64,000 nt of DNA from Durusdinium trenchii (lineage: Eukaryota > Sar > Dinophyceae > Suessiales > Symbiodiniaceae): assembly GCA_963970005.1 (NCBI GenBank), contig CAXAMN010001114.1, positions 1,311,104-1,375,103 on the forward strand, written 5' to 3'. The notes beneath the pieces are model-generated. The model was not told the origin of the DNA. It worked only from the letters and a program-made list of their open reading frames with translations, and made no database searches. Of this stretch, positions 58,208 to 64,000 are shown one piece after another; the stretch's first letter is position 1; every line of letters begins with the position of its first letter. The translations under genes and the position numbers were made by a program.

Positions 58208-58613
58208 GTAATGTTCCGCATCGTTTGTGTTGGAAGATTTTGCCGTTTCAATTGCCAACTGTCCCTGTGCGACCAAGACAGCTCTTCACAGCAGCTTCTT
58301 TTGCGTGGTTGCGCAAAGTTACACACCAAAACCAAAACACAAACCGAGACAGTTCACTAAACACCCAGGACGGGAATCAAATGGACGTGACGAACAAGTT
58401 CTCCGTGAACCACGGCCCTCAGCTCAACGTGGTCCAACGGTCAAGCCGTCGGCGTCGTGCTCTGGCTGCGGACCGCACGGCAGTGGCCACTCCCCGTGGC
58501 GATGCTCCGTTGCAAATGGTCCTTTTGCAAACTGGGGCTAAGAGACGTGGGGCTAAGAGAGGTGGACAGAGGTTGAGGAAGTCTGTGTTGCCAAATTTCC
58601 ATTAAACATCTGC

Positions 58614-59088
58614 ATGACTGCAATGATGCAGTTTTTTAATCTAATTGTTTCGGTGATCTCAGTTGCTCGTTCGCAAGGAGCTGATCTTCGAGTTCGAAGC
58701 GACGGACTTTCCCTTGGGCTTTTTCGTGAGCAAGAGCGGTCAGTCCAGTCAATCTTCCCGGGACTGCAGGAGGAGAAGTGTACATGCCCTCTTCCAATAT
58801 TATATAGGAGCTCCAATATAGATAGAAACGTGATGAAACGTGAATCCCGGCTCTAATTATGTATTGGACACCGCTTTCGATCTTTTGAGAGAATGTGACT
58901 TGATCTTTCACAGTGTGATCTATTTTGACAGGAGATATCAAATCACTTCTTGCAACTGCTGGGCAAAAGAAGGCAAGTGCGCTGGAGCCAAAATCGGCAC
59001 AGATGGAGTGTGCACTGCCTACGGCAATATGGATGTCCAGGATCACAACACATACGTTCCTGGTTTGCATTTTTTCAAGATGTATTGA
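58614..59088 (+). CDS. Possible small secreted cysteine-rich protein
   Basis: An ATG at 58623 starts MMQFFNLIVSVISVARSQG, a hydrophobic start that could be a signal peptide. Further on, after TTTGACAG near 58932, a frame reads RYQITSCNCWAKEGKCAGAK then IGTDGVCTAYGNMDVQDHNT, with four Cys, and stops at 59086-59088. The two parts are in different frames and would need an intron between about 58760 and 58931. Confidence 0.35.
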
Positions 59089-59682
59089 TTGTGGAAAGGA
59101 GAGTTGAAGAGGACGTCAAAGCACGAAAGGGCGATGAAACAAGAAGACTCTAGGACCAGTGGATTGCATCCACGTCAGCTGAACAGAGACATTGGATGAC
59201 ATTGGCTTAAACTTACTTTTGTTGCATATGAACCGGACCTGAAGACAGCAGTGTACACAAAACCAACCGATCGAATGCCATCACTGAGTGCCATTTCAAA
59301 TTCTATCCAGTTCGATAAAACCATGGATAATCGGATAACCCTTGCAGATTCACTTCAGCCCAATAAGGGTAATTTATGCATATTTTTGAAGGCTGTTTCT
59401 AGACCGTTCGGCTTTCAATCTAAAAACAGATCAAAAGGCCGGGATTTTCTTCATGGCGCCTTTGGGGACGCCTGTTTCACCTGTTTTCGCCAGTGTGCAC
59501 CTAAGAAAAACCCGAAAGTGGAAGCCCACGCGAGTTGCATGGCGCTTCCCTTCAAGCAGCTTGAATGAATTCAGGTAAGTTTGCCATAGTTTGTCCCTAG
59601 CCCTAGCCTTTGAGCAAATTGCTCTGCTTTAGTTCTTTTTTTTTTTCCTCTCTCTCTCTCTCTCACAATAGACAGCACAACC

Positions 59683-61260
59683 TGGCAGAGAAACGCTGGA
59701 AATATTTGGTTGCTTCGGAGCTTTGTTGTACTCGGGACTTGGATCGCAGGCAGAGTGTCAGCTACCAGACCAGCAGCGGACCGAGTTTCAGTTGGCTTGA
59801 AACTGGCGCTGCCGCGAATGCAACCATGGCAGACACAGGCCAGGGCTGCCAATCGATTTGAGTTTGATCGAATTGACATTGGTTTGTACAGCCAAGATCT
59901 GCCATTCCAAGACGATGCTGATGCGTAAGTAGGATGCCCACCCACAGAGTGAGGACCCAAAGGCTGACATGTGCCGCCTCTTGGGTCCAGGTGAGGACGA
60001 TGATGATGAAACTGCAGCTGAGATCATGCCCGGTGGAAGCACCGGTCTACTGGAGGCCTTCTTGGGAGACTAAGCTCCCGACGGAAAAAGTTCAACCTGA
60101 CGGATTTCTGGCACGAAGCAAGCCGTGCAAGTAAGCAAGCCGCGCAAACACTCGAGCAAGTTTTAAACCAAGGTTAAATACGTACAGTAATGCAAATGAA
60201 CCACAAGTGGGTTGTTTGGTTGAATGATGTGGTAACTGTTCACAATTCCAAGTTGATGGCTGGGCCGTGACATGGAGCGTTGAGTGTCAACCAATCTTCA
60301 TGGCACTAGTAGATTGGAGAAGACGGCTGTTCAGTGTTTGGTGTTATTTAATTCTTGTTTTGTAGAGGAGGATGAGATGGAGGACAGTCATGAAGATGAG
60401 GATGCTTCTGAACACGAAGATGACGAAGTGAACGTTGATGAAACGCCCGACAGCAAAGATGAAGGTGACGAGGAGCAAGAACTGGTGCCGGGTTCCTTCC
60501 TCACTGTCATCATTGTTCGTAGAGGCATGCAAAATGAGGGCCTTGAAGGGTGCCACCATGGTCTATCAGTCAGGGCTGAGTTGGCATTCTGCCACATCTG
60601 TCCAGGTGTTTGTAGATGTTTCTAGATGTTTGCAGTGCCCAAATTCATGCAGCGTCTTTGCACCAGTAGTATTGAAACGTATTCAACATAACATAATGAT
60701 GCAAGATATAACCTGTATGTTCCTTCTCATAAGCGCCGCAGGAGTGGCCAGAATATGCGAGTAGTCTTGCCATGGAGGAAGAGTCGAAGGCCGAGGCTGA
60801 GGAAGAATCAGGCAGTTGCAGGGTCAGCTTCTTATGTCAAGCGGCACCGCCCAGTTGGCTTGTGTGTGTATGCGACAAAGGTTTTGCCACAGCGGCATGA
60901 CAAAGTAACTGGTCATTGATACTTCAAGACTTGATGCGTTGCAGGGGGATGATAGCTTCATAAAGACATCATGCGATGATGTAAATGTACTTAATTTACA
61001 TTGTTGGTCATCAAGAATCAACCCAAGGAATCAGGTCTAGCAGCTTATGGCATGTTTTGAACCTGGTCTTGCGCATCTTTGCTCCGCAGAAGTCTTCTCC
61101 CGTCGCCGCCGAAGACGCCGACGGCGCAGCCGCCGCAGACGCAGCCGCCGCAGACGCCGTAGCCGCCGCAGACGAAGCCGTCGTAGACGGACCCTCCCCT
61201 CTCAGGCATGGACGCCAGCTGCGAAGAGCTGCGAAGTCTAAGTTTGATCCAGCCAAACTT
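59683..61260 (+). CDS. Putative acidic protein gene, about seven exons
   Basis: Exon-like pieces in order: HNLAEKRWKYLVASE (59683-59727); EFDRIDIGLYSQDLPFQDDA (about 59857-59925) followed by a GTAAGT donor; GEDDDDETAAEIMPGGSTGL then LEAFLG (about 59991-60070); RRKKFNLTDFWHEASRA (60078-60130) followed by GTAAGC; after TTTTGTAG an acidic run, EEDEMEDSHEDEDASEHEDD and on to DEGDEEQ (60366-60480); after CCGCAG, EWPEYASSLAMEEESKAEAE (60741-60820); then SSPVAAEDADGAAAADAAAA and FDPAKLES (about 61092-61262). The Ala/Asp-rich part is encoded by a GCCGCCGCAGACGCA repeat. Highly acidic with short basic patches, as in nuclear proteins, but I do not recognise the family. Confidence 0.45.
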
Positions 61261-61569
61261 GAGTCAGTCGCTCCTTCATTTTTTTTGTTTTCTTTCCGCA
61301 CAATGCTTACGACCGAAGATGTCCTGGGAGATTGACATGAACAGCCTCTACGCAAGTCACAGCATATCCAACTTCAAGCTGCAAGGTGTACGCTTCTTGT
61401 CCTTCTGGCGAAAGAGTGTTCCTTGGTTTGCACGGAGCTCGATGCAGAAGGCTGCAGTCCTTGCAGGGGATGCAGGCTCTTTTGTAGGTCCCCAAAAAGA
61501 TTAAACAAGTGTTCTTTGTTCTACATTCTAGACATGGTGGTTTGGATGAAGATTGAAGCCTGTCAACTT

Positions 61570-61770
61570 TCGAACATATTTTTCCTCGTGAGGATCAGCT
61601 GCACCTGCTATCCCGATTCCTTTTCGGAGCTTGTTCATGGACGTACGGTGAAGCACCACTGTAAGAAGATCTGGAAGTCCAACGAGCGATGCTACGCAGA
61701 AGGTGGATATGCCCAGGCCGGTGAACACATGCCGCTGATTTGGAGCACCGAACTCGATTTACAGCTGATT
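61570..61770 (+). CDS. Putative exon with cysteines, unrecognised
   Basis: A + frame reads ISCTCYPDSFSELVHGRTVK then HHCKKIWKSNERCYAEGGYA and HMPLIWSTELDLQL, with five Cys. The surrounding 188-codon frame (61423-61986) is probably only partly coding. Confidence 0.35.
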
Positions 61771-61989
61771 GGCATGAGTTGTGACGAACTTGTAACGAAT
61801 ATGCGATATGATGCGATATGTTATTGTATGTTATTGTGTCATGTGTTCAAATTGAATTATGTTGTTTGCCATAAAAGTCAGAAGTCTCCCATTCCGTTCA
61901 AAGAATCTAGACTAGATTCCATCCATGTGTTCAAGAATGCCGGGCATCCATTGGCATCCATTGGCGCCCTCAGGCAATTTGCATGAAAA

Positions 61990-62960
61990 TCACCGATCCG
62001 GTGGCCACGGTGCGCCCTGTTGGGGCTCTGCAGACATGTCTTCTTGTCGTTTTGCTGTCTATAAATATCCATAAAACTTTAAATCATCGTAGATCATGTT
62101 TTATTTGACTCATCCTTCAACCTTGTGTGAGCCAGGGACGAGATAGAATGCTGATGTAGATGCTTAGGCGACCTGAACCCTTAAGCAAGAGTGACAGAGA
62201 TTGAGGACCCCAGTTCTTTTTTTAAAGGTGCGTCTAGATTGAACTTGGCCCCATGGGGTTTGGCCCTTTTGTACTCGTAACCTCAACCCGCCCAATGCGT
62301 TCTATGTGGCAACCGAGCCCTGGGTCTAGGTCCCTAAGTGCACAGGTCCGAGCTGACAGATGCCGAAAGATTCCCTACCTTTCATACATCTAGGTGTCAA
62401 GGGTCACCAACACAGGAACTCATATTTATTTTTTTGATTTCTTTTTTTTGGCACCCGCTTTTGGCTTTTGGTGGCTTTGTTTGGTTGGGCTTTTGGTGGC
62501 TTTGTTTGGCTTGGGCTTTTCGTGGATTTGTTTGGCTTGGGCTTTTTCACTGTTGCAAGGAATGTGATATGCCCAAGATAGATCAAGATGTGATAGTTAT
62601 TCTCTTCTATTGTATCCTGGTAATTACATACATCCACCGACTGAAGAATGCAAGCAGTGTTGGCAACGACCGTGCTTGCATTGGTTTGATCTTCCGTGGC
62701 TGTGGCCAACTTCGGCTGACAATTTCAACCTTTGTTCTGCTGTGATGGGTGGATGTTAATCACTAGTCCATCATCAGAGGTGTGAAGTCCCAGGCACAGC
62801 TGCCAGATGTAAGAAGGTATATCCAGATGATTGCAACTCACAGACGACCATGAGACATTGTGTTATTGGAATCCTTTCGGAGGGAGGTTTTTATACTGAT
62901 CACTAGCTTCACACAGCTGGCTAGCTGTTGGGCAGCCTCACTGTCACTTGTGGTGGAACC
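61990..62960. other. No recognisable gene
   Basis: Contains a GGCTTTTGGTGGCTTTGTTT repeat of about three units near 62460-62550. Otherwise I see nothing. Confidence 0.4.
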
Positions 62961-62964
62961 ATCA

Positions 62965-63300
62965 TGTTCTTCATCCACGAAATCTGCATTTCGAGGTTCA
63001 CAAAGTGCTGCGCCTGCCACGAAATGTGCACTTCAAGGTTCGCAAAGTGCTGCGCCTGCCACGAAATCTGCACTTCGAGGTTCACGAAGTGCTGCGCCTG
63101 CCACAAAATCTGCACTTCGAGGTTCACGAAGTGCTGCGCCTGCCACAAAATCTGCACTTCGAGGTTCACGAAGTGCTGCGCCTGCCACAAAATGTGCACT
63201 TCTAGGTTCACAAAGTGCCAAAGTGCTGCGCCTGCCACGGAATCTGCACTTCGAGGTTCACGAAGTGCTGTGCCCGCCACGGAATCACTATATGAAAGCG
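62965..63300 (+). repeat. 42-bp tandem repeat, about eight copies
   Basis: Unit TTCGAGGTTCACGAAGTGCT GCGCCTGCCACAAAATCTGCAC, 42 bp, so every frame keeps its phase: one + frame reads CTSRFTKCCACHKI repeated, another ALRGSRSAAPATKS, a third HFEVHEVLRLPQNL. One unit near 63210 carries a short AAAGTGCC insertion that shifts the frames. Confidence 0.92.
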
Positions 63301-63419
63301 CTGCTAGAAAAAATCCACCAAAAAGCACGAAAAACATTATTACTGTATCCAAAACTAGACGACGAGTGGCCCGAAAGCATTTTTCATCACGTAGGAAGTC
63401 AGAGTGTGAGTTAAGTGTT

Positions 63420-63560
63420 CAGTGTGAAGTGTTAAGTCGAGTGAGTTGAGGCAGTGTGTGGGTCTCTGCGTGTGTGTATCAATGTCTGTGTGTGTATGAG
63501 TCTCTGTCTGTGACTCCGAGTAAGTTGAGGCAGTGCGTGGGTCTCTGTGTGTGTGTCAAC
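63420..63560 (+). repeat. Duplicated GTTGAGGCAGTG unit and TG tracts
   Basis: GAGTTGAGGCAGTGTGTGGG near 63440 and AAGTTGAGGCAGTGCGTGGG near 63521, each followed by TCTCTG(C/T)GTGTGTG. Confidence 0.7.
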
Positions 63561-63653
63561 CTTTTAAGAGAGCCGGGTGGTCGGGAGACATGACTCAGCT
63601 GCAGGGGCGCCAGAGCAGCTGCGAGAGATGACTCAGCCGCGAGAGATGACTCA

Positions 63654-64000
63654 TCCGCGTACTAAAGTTGCACTGCAAAGTCACCAGTTCTCAGCTTCCA
63701 GCTCCCCAGATACTCCGCGTACTAAAGTTGTACTACAAAGTCGCCAGTTCTCATCTTCCAGTTCCCCAGATACTCCGCGTACTAAAGTTGTACGACAAAG
63801 TTGCCAGTTCTCATTTTCCAGCTCTCCAGATACTCCGCGTACTAAAGTTGTACTACAAAGTCGCCAGTTCTCAGGTTCCAGCTCCACAGACTGCTCCACG
63901 TACTACAGTTGTACTACAAAGTCACCAGTTCTCATCTTCCAGCTCCCCATATGCTCCGCGTACTAAAGTTGTACTACAACTTCGCCAGTTCTCATCTTCC
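63654..64000 (+). repeat. 60-bp tandem repeat, about 5.8 copies, runs off the window
   Basis: Unit starts CCGCGTACTAAAGTTGTACT and ends CCAGCTCCCCAGATACT. In one + frame it encodes a 20-residue Ser-rich unit, PRTKVVLQSRQFSSSSSPDT, with few changes. The array is cut by the window end. Confidence 0.92.

Noticed and set aside
63654..64000. CRISPR array
   Set aside because: Repeat units are contiguous with no unique spacers, in a eukaryotic context.

Overview
The window reads as nuclear DNA of a dinoflagellate (inference, high confidence). The grounds are a dynein heavy chain gene cut into about 34 very short exons, many with GC or GA instead of GT at the intron start; retroelements and an IS1595/ISXO2-like transposase of the kinds common in dinoflagellates; and a large load of micro- and minisatellites with few long genuine ORFs. 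Nothing resembles a bacterial operon, and I recognise no tRNA, rRNA or CRISPR array. Most long open frames are either low-complexity repeats read through in every frame or noise.

Layout. 285-9697 (+): the 3' part of an axonemal dynein heavy chain gene, from the start of the AAA6/C-terminal region to the stop codon; the gene continues off the left edge. 9.7-19.3 kb: mostly non-coding, with scattered possible exons of unrecognised genes, a duplicated hairpin-bearing element (15.02 and 17.76 kb), a T-rich TTTAGACC array and a CTACTAGGAGCAAGG cluster. 19.36-20.35 kb: decayed ISXO2-like transposase. 20.5-25.56 kb: decayed non-LTR (LINE) retrotransposon with a zinc-finger/coiled-coil ORF1, a ubiquitin-protease-like domain, an endonuclease and a reverse transcriptase. 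25.6-29.7 kb: a few possible exons. 29.87-32.16 kb: GC-rich minisatellite, then an AT-rich palindromic and tandem-repeat block. 33.4-36.43 kb: remnant of a second kind of reverse-transcriptase element.

37.1-45.75 kb is dominated by tandem repeats: ACAACCACAAAC, ACT/CTA triplets with embedded GGCCCC-rich modules, GACAAG minisatellite, and TAC/GGCTAC arrays around a 10-N gap. 46434-53440 is a complete Ty1/copia LTR retrotransposon with 116-bp LTRs, a 5-bp ATATA target duplication, a primer-binding site touching the LTR and a purine tract; its gag-pol is broken by frameshifts and a stop, and pol carries an extra C-terminal membrane/coiled-coil module. 53.4-64 kb holds scattered exons, the best being an acidic-protein gene at 59.68-61.26 kb, and ends in a 42-bp and a 60-bp tandem array, the latter running off the right edge.

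The genes do not form a pathway: one host cytoskeletal motor gene is followed by repeat-rich DNA invaded by at least four classes of mobile element. Exon boundaries come from reading splice-site-like AG/G junctions against remembered conserved dynein motifs; transcript data would settle them.
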